A stretch of DNA of 9,690 nt from S010-17 sp036478895 (GCA_036478895.1 JAZGEV010000075.1:1-9690), one strand, 5' to 3'. Counted from the first letter of the stretch, positions 1 through 7,850 are shown. The notes: generated by a model from the letters alone, not told the origin. Numbers and translations are program-made.

Positions 1-26
1 ACATAGGTATTCTAAACGAAAAACTG

Positions 27-34
27 TAACTTTA
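27..34 (+). promoter_or_regulatory. Possible -7 promoter element for the PLD-like gene
   Basis: TAACTTTA matches the Bacteroidota -7 consensus TAnnTTTG at all but the last base and lies 22 bp before the start codon. The same octamer precedes cas9. No clear TTG -33 box sits at the expected distance. The element is flanked by two copies of TTCTAAAC (10-17 and 40-47), which might be operator half-sites or chance in such AT-rich DNA. Confidence 0.3.
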
Positions 35-56
35 CCTTGTTCTAAACACTTATATA

Positions 57-818
57 ATGTTTTTAAATGCCACTAAATGTGATATATACATAGGCACTAG
101 TGCTGGTGCTAAACTGATAAAAGAAATAGAGAATGCTGAACATTCTGTAAAAATTCTTTCTCCTTTTCTCTCGCCATTTTTAGTGCAAAAATTAATTGGC
201 TTACACCATCGAAATATTAATATCCAATTAATAACTACAGATACTATTGAGGATTTTTATGGGGATAGAAAACGAAACATTTATGAACTTATTCAACAAC
301 AAATTCATACTGATACTGAAGCAAAAAATTCGAGAAAACAATGGACAAGCTATAAACGCTTTACTACTATAATTACATACCTACTTACTGGATTAGCAAT
401 TTGGGTTGCCTATGCATATCAAGATGCAAAAGCTTACTTTTTAATAATTCCCATCTTACTTTTATTGTTTTTTTTACAATCTTTAAAATCTAAGATAGCT
501 CGAAAACGGGTATTTTCATATTCTTATAAGAAGTTGTTTCCTTTTAAAGTTGTTGTTGCTCCTGACAAATATGATTATAATGGAATGTACCTTCATGGTA
601 AAATGTATATTATTGATGACCGTATTGCATATTTAGGTTCGCTAAACTTTACTGGTGGTGGGACTAAAAAAAATTATGAAACACGTATTAGGTTTGGGAC
701 TAAGGAAGCTGTTGACAAGATGGTTTATGAATTTGACGAACTATTTAATGATGAAAAATTTCCTGAAGTTTCTATTCAGTCTTGGGGAAAACAATTATAT
801 CCTGAGCCTATAAATTAG
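57..818 (+). CDS. Membrane-anchored phospholipase D-like (HKD) protein
   Basis: This 253-aa protein has one phospholipase D-type catalytic motif, HxKxxxxD, at H180, K182 and D187, followed by the usual G-S-x-N (G194, S195, N197) and a downstream glutamate (E208). The N-terminal part (about residues 9-60) has the strand-helix look of a PLD half-domain (YIGTSAGAKL, then VKILSPFLSP). Two hydrophobic segments at about 103-120 and 127-142 form a membrane hairpin inserted between the two parts of the PLD fold. With a single HKD motif, the enzyme would be expected to work as a dimer, as in the Nuc-type branch. The substrate (phospholipid or nucleic acid) cannot be told from the sequence. The ATG is the first in frame and lies just after a possible promoter. 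It ends 6 bp before the convergent tracrRNA gene. A role in defence is possible because of its neighbours, but is not shown. Confidence 0.75.
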   Translation: MFLNATKCDIYIGTSAGAKLIKEIENAEHSVKILSPFLSPFLVQKLIGLHHRNINIQLITTDTIEDFYGDRKRNIYELIQQQIHTDTEAKNSRKQWTSYKRFTTIITYLLTGLAIWVAYAYQDAKAYFLIIPILLLLFFLQSLKSKIARKRVFSYSYKKLFPFKVVVAPDKYDYNGMYLHGKMYIIDDRIAYLGSLNFTGGGTKKNYETRIRFGTKEAVDKMVYEFDELFNDEKFPEVSIQSWGKQLYPEPIN

Positions 819-823
819 ATTAT

Positions 824-852
824 AAAAAATGCCCCACATTATAAGGTGAGGC
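824..852 (-). terminator. Intrinsic terminator of tracrRNA
   Basis: On the minus strand, GCCTCAC (852-846) pairs with GTGGGGC (837-831), with one G-U pair and an 8-nt loop, followed by ATTTTTT (830-824). This is both the last tracrRNA hairpin and a classic Rho-independent terminator. In the plus direction no T-tract follows, so it does not look like a terminator for the PLD-like gene. Confidence 0.85.
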
Positions 853-908
853 GACTTAAATGTTTTCACAACGGAATAATCCTTATTGTGAATTGCTTTC
901 AAAATTGT
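824..908 (-). ncRNA. tracrRNA for the type II-C Cas9
   Basis: Plus-strand positions 886-908 are identical to 23 nt of the CRISPR repeat (reverse-complement positions 2-24). A minus-strand transcript therefore begins with an anti-repeat that pairs perfectly, without bulges, with the crRNA repeat. Downstream is a nexus-like region containing AAGGATTATTCCGTT, an A-rich linker, and a terminal hairpin (852-831) followed by T6. The start near 907-908 is inferred from the -7 element at 920-913, so the anti-repeat would lie at the very 5' end. The predicted length is about 85 nt. The RNA would pair with pre-crRNA, allow RNase III processing and load Cas9. The gene is divergent from cas9 and convergent with the PLD-like gene. 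The ends are predictions. Confidence 0.9.
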
Positions 909-912
909 GAAA

Positions 913-942
913 CAAAGGTAAACAAAAAAAATTATATGCAAT
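913..942 (-). promoter_or_regulatory. tracrRNA promoter, Bacteroidota consensus
   Basis: On the minus strand, 920-913 reads TACCTTTG, a perfect TAnnTTTG -7 element. ATTG at 942-939 supplies a -33 box with 18 bp between TTG and the -7 element. Transcription would start about 5-6 nt downstream, near 907-908, at the first bases of the anti-repeat. It is the strongest promoter match in the window. Confidence 0.75.
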
Positions 943-977
943 TATGGTTTTCCGTAATTAAGTGAGAGGATAATATA

Positions 978-985
978 TAACTTTA
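978..985 (+). promoter_or_regulatory. Possible -7 element of the cas operon promoter
   Basis: TAACTTTA differs from TAnnTTTG only in the last base and lies 20 bp before the cas9 ATG. No TTG is visible at the normal -33 distance, so the promoter may be weak or activator dependent. It is divergent from the tracrRNA promoter, with 57 bp between the two -7 boxes. Confidence 0.4.
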
Positions 986-1005
986 TATAATAAAAAATAA
1001 TAGAA

Positions 1006-4000
1006 ATGAAAAAGATACTAGGATTAGACTTGGGAACAAACAGCATAGGTTGGTCATTAATCAAAACAGATTTTAATAAAAAAGAAGGAACCATTATAGG
1101 GTTGGGAAGTAGAATTATTCCTATGAGTCAAGATATTTTAGGGAAATTTGATTCTGGCGTTTCAATTTCTCAAACAGCAGGACGAACAAGCTATAGAGGT
1201 GTTAGAAAATTATATCAAAGAGATAATTTACGAAGAGATCGATTACATCGTGTTTTAAATATTCTTGATTTTTTGCCAAAGCATTATGCGAATTCAATTG
1301 ATTTTGATAAACATTTTGGGCAGTTTAAAAAAAATACTGAAGTAAAACTTAACTATCGTAAAAATGAACAAGGTCAACATGAGTTTATTTTTATGGATTC
1401 ATTTAACGAAATGGTTAGAGAGTTTCAGGAAATTCATCAAAACACAAAAATTCCTTATGATTGGACACTTTATTATTTGCGTAAAAAGGCATTATCTAAA
1501 AAAATATCTAAAGAAGAATTATCTTGGGTAATTCTAAATTTTAATCAAAAACGTGGGTATTATCAATTGAGAGGTGAAGAAGAAGATATTATTGAAGGTA
1601 AAACAAAAGAGTTTATTATTTTAAAGGTTAAAGAAGTTCTAGATTCTGGAGAAACAATCAAAAAGACAGGAGATGTATTGTATAATGTTGTTTTTGATAA
1701 TGAATGGATTTATGATAGACAGGTTACCAAAACAGAAAGTTGGATTGGAAAATCAAAAGAATTTATTGTTACTACAACTAATAAAAAAAATGGGGACATA
1801 AAAAGAAGCTATAAAGCAGTAGATTCTGAAAAGGATTGGATAGCAATTAAAACAAAAACTGAACAAGATATTGATGCCTCAAAAAAAACTGTTGGTCAAT
1901 ATATTTACGAAACACTTTTACAAAATCCTACACAAAAAATAAGAGGCAAACTTGTAAAAACTATAGAGCGTAAATTTTACAGAAATGAATTTACAAAAAT
2001 CATTAAAGAACAACTAGAACATCATCCGGAATTAAATAATAAAAACTTGTATTTGTCCTGTATTCAAGAATTATATCCAAGAAATGAAGCACATCAAAAT
2101 AATATAAGAGAAAAAGGGTTTGGTCATTTACTTATTGATGATATTATTTTCTATCAGCGTCCATTAAAAAGTAAAAAATCTACAATAGCAGATTGCCAAT
2201 ACGAATATAGAATATTTGAAAAGGATGGTATGCCACAACCAAAACAATATTTAAAAACTATATCCAAATCACATCCTCTATTTTTAGAGTTTAGATTGTG
2301 GCAATTTTTAAAAAATTTTAAAATATATAAAATTGAAGGAAAAGAAGATGTTGACATTACTTCTCAGTTACTTCAAAACAATGAAGACTGGGTCGATCTA
2401 TTTAAGTTTTTAAACATCAGGAAAGAAATTGAACAACATCAAATTATTAAATATTTTAGTGATAAAAATTTAATCCAGAAACAAAAGAAAGATAGTTCTG
2501 AGTATCGCTGGAATTATGTTGAAGATAAAAAATATCCCTGTAACGAAACAAAAGCACAATTTATATCAAGGTTGAAAAAAGTAAAAAATCTTGATGTAAT
2601 TTCTTTTTTAACTTCAAAAGTAGAACTTAAACTTTGGCATATTATTTATTCCGTAAAAGATAAAAAAGAATTTGAAACAGCATTACAAACTTTTGCAAAA
2701 ACACAACAAATAGATAAAGATTCATTTGTAGAAAGTTTTATAAGGTTTCCGCCTTTTAAAAGTGATTATGGAGCATATTCTGAAAAAGCAATAAAAAAAT
2801 TATTACCTCTAATGCGAAGAGGAAGTCATTGGGATGAAAATCAAATACCCAGTGATATAAAGGAAAGGATAACAGCAATAATAAAGCGTATCAAACATAT
2901 TAAAGTTGAAAGAACGCATAAAGATTTTGAAAATGAATTAGTTAGACTTTCAGATGATGATATTCCAAAAAAATTATTAAAAAGTTTTATTGATTTTAAA
3001 GATAAGAACCCTCTTCAAGGTTTAAACACATACCAGGCCTGTTATGCTGTATATAATCGTCATTCGGAAATAAGTAGCATAATACAATGGAAAAATCCAA
3101 AAGATATAACGGCATTTCTAAATGATTTTAAACAGCATAGTTTACGTAATCCTATTGTGGAGCAAGTAGTGACAGAAACTTTGCGAACCGTTAGAGATAT
3201 ATGGGAATATTATGGAAATGGAGCTGAAAATTTCTTTAATGAAATTCATATAGAATTAGGAAGAGAGATGAAAAATGACAAGAAGAAGCGTGAACGTATT
3301 TCAAAGCAGAATACAATAAATGAAAACACAAATTATAGAATAAAAGAAATTCTAAAGGAGTTAATGAATGATGGAGTTGCTGATGTCAAACCATATTCCC
3401 CAAGTCAACAAGAAATTTTAAAAATTTATGAAGAAGGTGTTTATCATAGTATTGATATTGTAAACGATGATATTGAAAAAATAAGGAAAAATAACTCACC
3501 TTCAAAATCAGAAATCATTAAATATAAATTATGGTTGGAACAAAAGTATATTTCTCCATATACAGGAAAGATAATACCTATGAGCAAATTATTTACAACA
3601 GAATATCAAATAGAGCATATCATTCCTCAGTCTAGGTATTTTGATAACTCTTTAAGTAATAAAGTAATTTGTGAAAGTGAAGTAAATGGAGATAAAGGTA
3701 ATATGACAGCTTATGAGTATATACTAAAAAAAGGAGGTAGTATAGTTGATGGTTTTTCTATCCTTAAATTAGAAGATTATGAGAATCATTGTGCTAAATA
3801 TTTTAAAAATAACAGGAGCAAACTTAAAAAGTTATTAAGCGAAGAAATACCTGAAGGATTCATAAATCGACAATTAAATGACAGTAGATACATTAGTAAA
3901 TTAATAAAAGGTTTATTGAGTAATTTAGTAAGAGAAGATAATGAACAAGAAGCAACTTCAAAACATATTGTTCCAGTAACAGGTTCTATTACATCTAAAT

Positions 4001-5373
4001 TAAAAAAAGATTGGGGATTAAATGATAAGTGGAATGAGCTTATAGCACCACGATTTAAACGCTTAAATGAAATGACCAACTCTAATGATTTTGGTTTTGA
4101 AGACCAACAATTAATTAATGGTAAAAAAACAGGTAAAACGTTTTTTAGAACACAATTGCCTGATGATATTTCAAAAGGATTTAATAAAAAACGAATAGAC
4201 CATAGACATCATGCCTTAGATGCTTTGGTTATTGCTTGTTGTACAAAAAAGCACACCAATTACCTAGGAGCTTTAAATGCAGAAAAAAAGAATTATGGAT
4301 TAAGAGACGTATTACTTACAAAAAATAAAGAAGGTCATTATACAAAACACTTTTCACATCCTTGGAAAAACTTTACAACAGAAGCAAAATTTATATTAGA
4401 AAAAACAATAATTAGTTTTAAGCAAAATTTAAGGGTCATAAATAAAACAAATAATAAAACTTGGAAATGGGTTAAAAAAGATGGAGGTTATAAAAAAGAA
4501 TTAGTAAAACAAACTAAAGGTGAAAATTGGGCAATTCGTAAACCAATGCATCAAGAAACGATTTCTGGTAAATTAGATATTCCAGTACCAAAAGGAAAAA
4601 TAGCTACAGCATCAAGAGTTTCGTTATCAGAAATTAAAACGCTAAAACATCTTGAAAAGATTACAGATAAAAGTATTCAAAGAATTTTAGAAAATCATTT
4701 AAAAAACTATGTAAATGAAGAAGATAAAGTACAATTTGACTTAGCTTTTAATCCAGAAGGTGTGGAAGAGTTAAATAAAAATATTGTTGAATTAAATAAT
4801 AAAAAAACTCATCAACCCATTTATAAAGTGAGACTTTATGAGATTGGAAGCAGGTTTGTTGTTGGTTTTTCTGGAAACAAAAAAGATAAATATGTTGAAG
4901 CAGCAAAAGGAACTAACCTGTTTTTTGCAATCTATTGGAATAAAGAAAAAAAGAAACGCGTATTTGAAACAATACCTTTAAATGAAGTAATTGAACATCA
5001 AAAACAGGTGGCCTGTCTACCTAAAAATGAACGCACATCTGTACCAATTAGCAATACAAAAGGGCAATTTTTATTTTCATTATCTCCAAATGATTTGGTT
5101 TATATTCCTTCTGAAGAAGAAATAGACAATTCTAATTCTTTTGATTTCAAAAATCTATCAAAAAAACAAGTTAGTAAAATTTATAAGGCCGTAAGTAGTT
5201 CAACGTATCAATGTTTTTTTATTCAAAACAATGTCGCAACTTCAATTAAAAATAAGTTTGAGTTTTCTGCTTTAAATAAAATGGAGAAGTCTATTAATGG
5301 AATAATGATAAAAGATGTATGTTGGAAATTAGAAATAGATAGATTAGGAAATATAATAAAAGTAGTTAAATAG
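1006..5373 (+). CDS. cas9: Cas9, type II-C RNA-guided endonuclease
   Basis: The 1455-aa effector cleaves DNA matched by the crRNA:tracrRNA pair. All catalytic motifs are present. RuvC-I is GLDLGTNSIGW with D8. An arginine-rich bridge helix lies at about 60-85 (RGVRKLYQRDNLRRDR). RuvC-II is IHIELGRE with E750. The HNH domain has YQIEHIIPQS with H871, and N894 at the position of the metal-binding Asn. RuvC-III is DHRHHALDAL with H1069 and D1072. In HNH, Glu-His (E870) replaces the Asp-His of SpCas9. The region from about 90 to 700 is the recognition lobe, and the C-terminal 300 or so residues should hold the PAM-interacting domain. The length fits the large Bacteroidota II-C Cas9 group. The ATG places the RuvC-I motif at the normal N-terminal position. 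cas1 follows after 7 bp. No truncation or frameshift is seen, so interference looks intact. Confidence 0.97.
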   Translation: MKKILGLDLGTNSIGWSLIKTDFNKKEGTIIGLGSRIIPMSQDILGKFDSGVSISQTAGRTSYRGVRKLYQRDNLRRDRLHRVLNILDFLPKHYANSIDFDKHFGQFKKNTEVKLNYRKNEQGQHEFIFMDSFNEMVREFQEIHQNTKIPYDWTLYYLRKKALSKKISKEELSWVILNFNQKRGYYQLRGEEEDIIEGKTKEFIILKVKEVLDSGETIKKTGDVLYNVVFDNEWIYDRQVTKTESWIGKSKEFIVTTTNKKNGDIKRSYKAVDSEKDWIAIKTKTEQDIDASKKTVGQYIYETLLQNPTQKIRGKLVKTIERKFYRNEFTKIIKEQLEHHPELNNKNLYLSCIQELYPRNEAHQNNIREKGFGHLLIDDIIFYQRPLKSKKSTIADCQYEYRIFEKDGMPQPKQYLKTISKSHPLFLEFRLWQFLKNFKIYKIEGKEDVDITSQLLQNNEDWVDLFKFLNIRKEIEQHQIIKYFSDKNLIQKQKKDSSEYRWNYVEDKKYPCNETKAQFISRLKKVKNLDVISFLTSKVELKLWHIIYSVKDKKEFETALQTFAKTQQIDKDSFVESFIRFPPFKSDYGAYSEKAIKKLLPLMRRGSHWDENQIPSDIKERITAIIKRIKHIKVERTHKDFENELVRLSDDDIPKKLLKSFIDFKDKNPLQGLNTYQACYAVYNRHSEISSIIQWKNPKDITAFLNDFKQHSLRNPIVEQVVTETLRTVRDIWEYYGNGAENFFNEIHIELGREMKNDKKKRERISKQNTINENTNYRIKEILKELMNDGVADVKPYSPSQQEILKIYEEGVYHSIDIVNDDIEKIRKNNSPSKSEIIKYKLWLEQKYISPYTGKIIPMSKLFTTEYQIEHIIPQSRYFDNSLSNKVICESEVNGDKGNMTAYEYILKKGGSIVDGFSILKLEDYENHCAKYFKNNRSKLKKLLSEEIPEGFINRQLNDSRYISKLIKGLLSNLVREDNEQEATSKHIVPVTGSITSKLKKDWGLNDKWNELIAPRFKRLNEMTNSNDFGFEDQQLINGKKTGKTFFRTQLPDDISKGFNKKRIDHRHHALDALVIACCTKKHTNYLGALNAEKKNYGLRDVLLTKNKEGHYTKHFSHPWKNFTTEAKFILEKTIISFKQNLRVINKTNNKTWKWVKKDGGYKKELVKQTKGENWAIRKPMHQETISGKLDIPVPKGKIATASRVSLSEIKTLKHLEKITDKSIQRILENHLKNYVNEEDKVQFDLAFNPEGVEELNKNIVELNNKKTHQPIYKVRLYEIGSRFVVGFSGNKKDKYVEAAKGTNLFFAIYWNKEKKKRVFETIPLNEVIEHQKQVACLPKNERTSVPISNTKGQFLFSLSPNDLVYIPSEEEIDNSNSFDFKNLSKKQVSKIYKAVSSSTYQCFFIQNNVATSIKNKFEFSALNKMEKSINGIMIKDVCWKLEIDRLGNIIKVVK

Positions 5374-5380
5374 GTTGACA

Positions 5381-6278
5381 ATGATAAAACGAACCCTATT
5401 TTTTAGTAATCCAGCATATTTAAGTACAAAAAATAAGCAATTAGTTATTAATTATCCTGATAAAGAAAAAAAAAACTAAAACAATACCTATAGAAGATAT
5501 TGGCATGCTCGTTTTGGAAAATCAACAAATTACCATTACAAATGGTTTGCTTTCTAAATTAATTCAAAATAAAGCTTCTATTATTAATTGCGATAATTTT
5601 CATCTACCCATTAGTTTATTACAACCTCTAGTAGGTCATAGCGAGCAAACTGAACGCATTCGACATCAATTAGAAGCTAGTGTTCCTTTACAGAAAAATT
5701 TATGGCAACAGACCATTAGTGCTAAAATTACCAATCAAGCCAATTTTTTAACAGAACGAGAAACCCCTGCACGTAAAATGTACAAATGGGCTAATGAAGT
5801 TAAAAGTGGCGATGTCGAAAATCATGAAAGTAGAGCTGCTGTCTATTATTGGCATAATATTTTTAAATTAGAAGGTTTTACTCGACAAGCTAAAGGAAAT
5901 GCTCCAAACCAATTATTAAATTATGGATACGCTATCTTAAGAGGTATTACCGCTAGAGCTTTGGTAAGTTCAGGCATGTTACCTTCTGTTGGTATTTTTC
6001 ATCATAATAAATACAATGCTTTTTGTTTGGCAGATGATATTATGGAACCTTATAGAGTTTATGTTGATGTATTGGTTAATGATATTATACACTCTCGTGA
6101 ACCTTATCACGAAATGAACACTTCTTTAAAAATGAATTTATTACAGCTACCTGCTATGAATGTATTACTTGACGGTAAGCAAAGTCCGTTAATGGTTGCA
6201 ATGAGTAGAACAACCAATTCTTTATATCAATGTTTTAGGGGTATAAGCCGTAAAATTTTATATCCAATTTATGGATAA
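5381..6278 (+). CDS. cas1: Cas1 spacer integrase, frameshifted in an A10 tract
   Basis: Cas1, with Cas2, integrates new spacers. The gene starts with ATG at 5381, 7 bp after cas9, and encodes a typical type II Cas1 N-terminus (MIKRTLFFSNPAYLSTKNK). After codon 32 the frame hits TAA at 5477-5479. The rest of the protein continues in another frame; its first ATG is at 5505 and would give a 257-aa product. Removing one A from the run at 5466-5475 joins the parts into 298 aa, the normal family length, reading KEKKTKTIPIEDIGMLVLEN across the join. In that numbering the catalytic triad is E149, H207 (in GIFHHNKYNAF) and E222 (in LADDIMEPYR); counted from the internal Met these are E108, H166 and E181. 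A product starting at 5505 would lack 41 N-terminal residues of the beta domain. Causes could be true mutation, phase variation, transcriptional slippage or sequencing error. The 3' end overlaps cas2 by 8 bp. Confidence 0.9.
5466..5475 (+). other. A10 homopolymer at the cas1 frameshift
   Basis: Ten consecutive A residues follow G5465. Upstream, cas1 reads in the frame of the 5381 ATG; downstream, in the frame of 5505. A net change of one base (A9 instead of A10) restores the gene. Runs of this length are prone to replication slippage, RNA polymerase slippage and base-calling error. Confidence 0.85.
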
Positions 6279-6618
6279 CAATCATTTTTCACGATTAAAT
6301 CAATATAGAAGCATGTGGGTTTTAGTATTTTTCGACTTACCAACAGAAACAAAAAAAGATCGTAAGGATGCGTCTCGTTTCCGTAAAGACTTGTTAAATG
6401 ATGGTTTTACTATGTTTCAATTTTCTATTTATATGCGATTTTGTGCAAGTAGAGAGAATATGGAAGTACATATTAAGCGTGTAAAATTGAGTTTGCCAGA
6501 ACATGGTAAAGTTGGGGTGATGCAAGTAACCGATAAGCAATTTGGTATGATGGAACTCTTTTATGGACAAAAACCAACAGAATTAGAAAAACCCACCCAA
6601 CAGTTAGAACTGTTTTGA
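6271..6618 (+). CDS. cas2: Cas2, spacer-acquisition subunit
   Basis: This 115-aa protein has the Cas2 ferredoxin-like core. The first strand is WVLVFFDLPTETKKDRK, with the conserved Asp at D22. It is followed by the helix FRKDLLNDGF, the strand FQFSIYMRF, and a second helix and strand (IKRVKLSLPEHGKVGVMQV). Cas2 dimers bridge two Cas1 dimers in the integration complex. The length is normal and the frame is intact. The ATG lies inside the last codons of cas1 (TATGGATAA), an 8-bp overlap that suggests translational coupling. It is the last cas gene; no csn2 or cas4 follows, which supports II-C. If cas1 is truly broken, Cas2 would have no working partner from this locus. Confidence 0.95.
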   Translation: MDNNHFSRLNQYRSMWVLVFFDLPTETKKDRKDASRFRKDLLNDGFTMFQFSIYMRFCASRENMEVHIKRVKLSLPEHGKVGVMQVTDKQFGMMELFYGQKPTELEKPTQQLELF

Positions 6619-6688
6619 GGTACACTCATTTTTATCATCCTAGCGTTATACTTAACCCGCAGTATATCAAATTTTTAAGACTTGGTAT
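6619..6688. promoter_or_regulatory. Leader (integration side) between cas2 and the array
   Basis: These 70 bp separate the cas2 stop from the first repeat and hold no gene. The repeats next to it are perfect, whereas the other end of the array is decayed, so this is probably the side where spacers are added. It contains TATACT at 6647-6652, the inverse AGTATA at 6661-6666 and TATACT again at 6686-6691. No clear promoter pointing into the array was found on the plus strand. Confidence 0.55.
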
Positions 6689-6694
6689 ACTGCG
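6658..6694. repeat. Palindrome across the leader-repeat junction
   Basis: CGCAGTATATCAA (6658-6670) and TTGGTATACTGCG (6682-6694) are inverted repeats matching at 12 of 13 positions, around an 11-bp loop. The right arm includes the first six bases of repeat 1 (ACTGCG). No T-tract follows on either strand, so a simple terminator is unlikely. It could mark the integration site or form the 3' end of the pre-crRNA. Confidence 0.75.
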
Positions 6695-7850
6695 AATGCT
6701 AAGTAAAAATACAATTTTGAAAGCAATTCACAACATAGGAAGTGTTAACCCCGTGTATGGATTGACTGCGAATGCTAAGTAAAAATACAATTTTGAAAGC
6801 AATTCACAACGCAAGGGCTTTATCGAATTAAGTGGAAAATACTGCGAATGCTAAGTAAAAATACAATTTTGAAAGCAATTCACAACAACACCTGAACATT
6901 TGTTAAAAGGAGATAAACTGCGAATGCTAAGTAAAAATACAATTTTGAAAGCAATTCACAACTCAAACAAACTAATAACATCTTTCTTATCCACTGCGAA
7001 TGCTAAGTAAAAATACAATTTTGAAAGCAATTCACAACCACCACTACATTCTTGTATATCGCAACTATACTGCGAATGCTAAGTAAAAATACAATTTTGA
7101 AAGCAATTCACAACCTTTAGTGCCTAAATAAGATGGCGGATTAGACTGCGAATGCTAAGTAAAAATACAATTTTGAAAGCAATTCACAACGGGGGTTAAC
7201 GATTTATTGTATTTACTATAACTGCGAATGCTAAGTAAAAATACAATTTTGAAAGCAATTCACAACCTAATTTAGTTATTATTCACCGCAACGTAAACTG
7301 CGAATGCTAAGTAAAAATACAATTTTGAAAGCAATTCACAACTGTTGTCGTTGTTAGTTCTTATGAAATAAAACTGCGAATGCTAAGTAAAAATACAATT
7401 TTGAAAGCAATTCACAACGAGCATCATTTGTTTTGTTTTAACACCTCAACTGCGAATGCTAAGTAAAAATACAATTTTGAAAGCAATTCACAACGTCATA
7501 AAGACACCGTGTTTTAAAAATATACTGCGAATGCTAAGTAAAAATACAATTTTGAAAGCAATTCACAACCTGGCAGATGTTTTTCTGGCTCTACCAGATA
7601 CTGCGAATGCTAAGTAAAAATACAATTTTGAAAGCAATTCACAACAGACTATAACTATTGATGAAGCTATAAATAACTGCGAATGCTAAGTAAAAATACA
7701 ATTTTGAAAGCAATTCACAACCTTAAACAAAGTATTTTATGTTTAAATTCACTGCGAATGCTAAGTAAAAATACAATTTTGAAAGCAATTCACAACTACA
7801 TCGTTGCCTTCATTAATAAAGGACACACTGCGAATGCTAAATAAAAATAC
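6689..7850 (-). CRISPR. Type II-C CRISPR array, 15 perfect repeats plus a damaged one
   Basis: Fifteen identical 46-nt repeats start at 6689, 6765, 6841, 6917, 6993, 7069, 7145, 7221, 7297, 7373, 7449, 7524, 7600, 7676 and 7751. On the plus strand they begin ACTGCGAATGCTAAGT and end GAAAGCAATTCACAAC. Spacers are 30 nt, except two of 29 nt (7495-7523 and 7722-7750). There are 14 spacers between perfect repeats and a 15th (7797-7826) before the broken repeat at 7827. The tracrRNA anti-repeat shows that crRNA is read from the minus strand, where the repeat begins GTTGTGAATTGC. All spacers differ, and none obviously matches another part of this window by eye. The spacers point to past invaders that cannot be identified here. 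Confidence 0.98.
7766..7795 (-). promoter_or_regulatory. Repeat-embedded crRNA promoter (example in repeat 15)
   Basis: Read on the minus strand, the repeat has TTG at its positions 2-4 and TATTTTTA at 24-31, separated by 19 bp. This is one base from the Bacteroidota pattern TTG-N19-TAnnTTTG. Transcription would start about 5-8 nt later, in the last part of the repeat just before the spacer. The same arrangement is present in all 15 perfect repeats. Repeat-internal promoters are known in Neisseria II-C arrays; here it is a prediction. Confidence 0.5.

Noticed and set aside
831..852. Terminator for the PLD-like gene
   Set aside because: The T-tract lies only on the minus-strand side of the hairpin, so it ends tracrRNA; no T-run follows in the plus direction.
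886..908. A lone copy of half a CRISPR repeat upstream of cas9
   Set aside because: It is the anti-repeat of the tracrRNA gene, with its own promoter and terminator, not an orphan array unit.
2154..2357. Open frame on the minus strand
   Set aside because: It lies fully inside cas9, antisense, with no start signal or recognisable motif.
3786..4079. Open frame on the minus strand
   Set aside because: It is antisense to the HNH/RuvC-III part of cas9 and is best explained as a shadow of that gene.
6271..6618. csn2 or cas4 after cas2, which would make this II-A or II-B
   Set aside because: The leader and array follow cas2 at once, and nothing else in the window resembles either gene.
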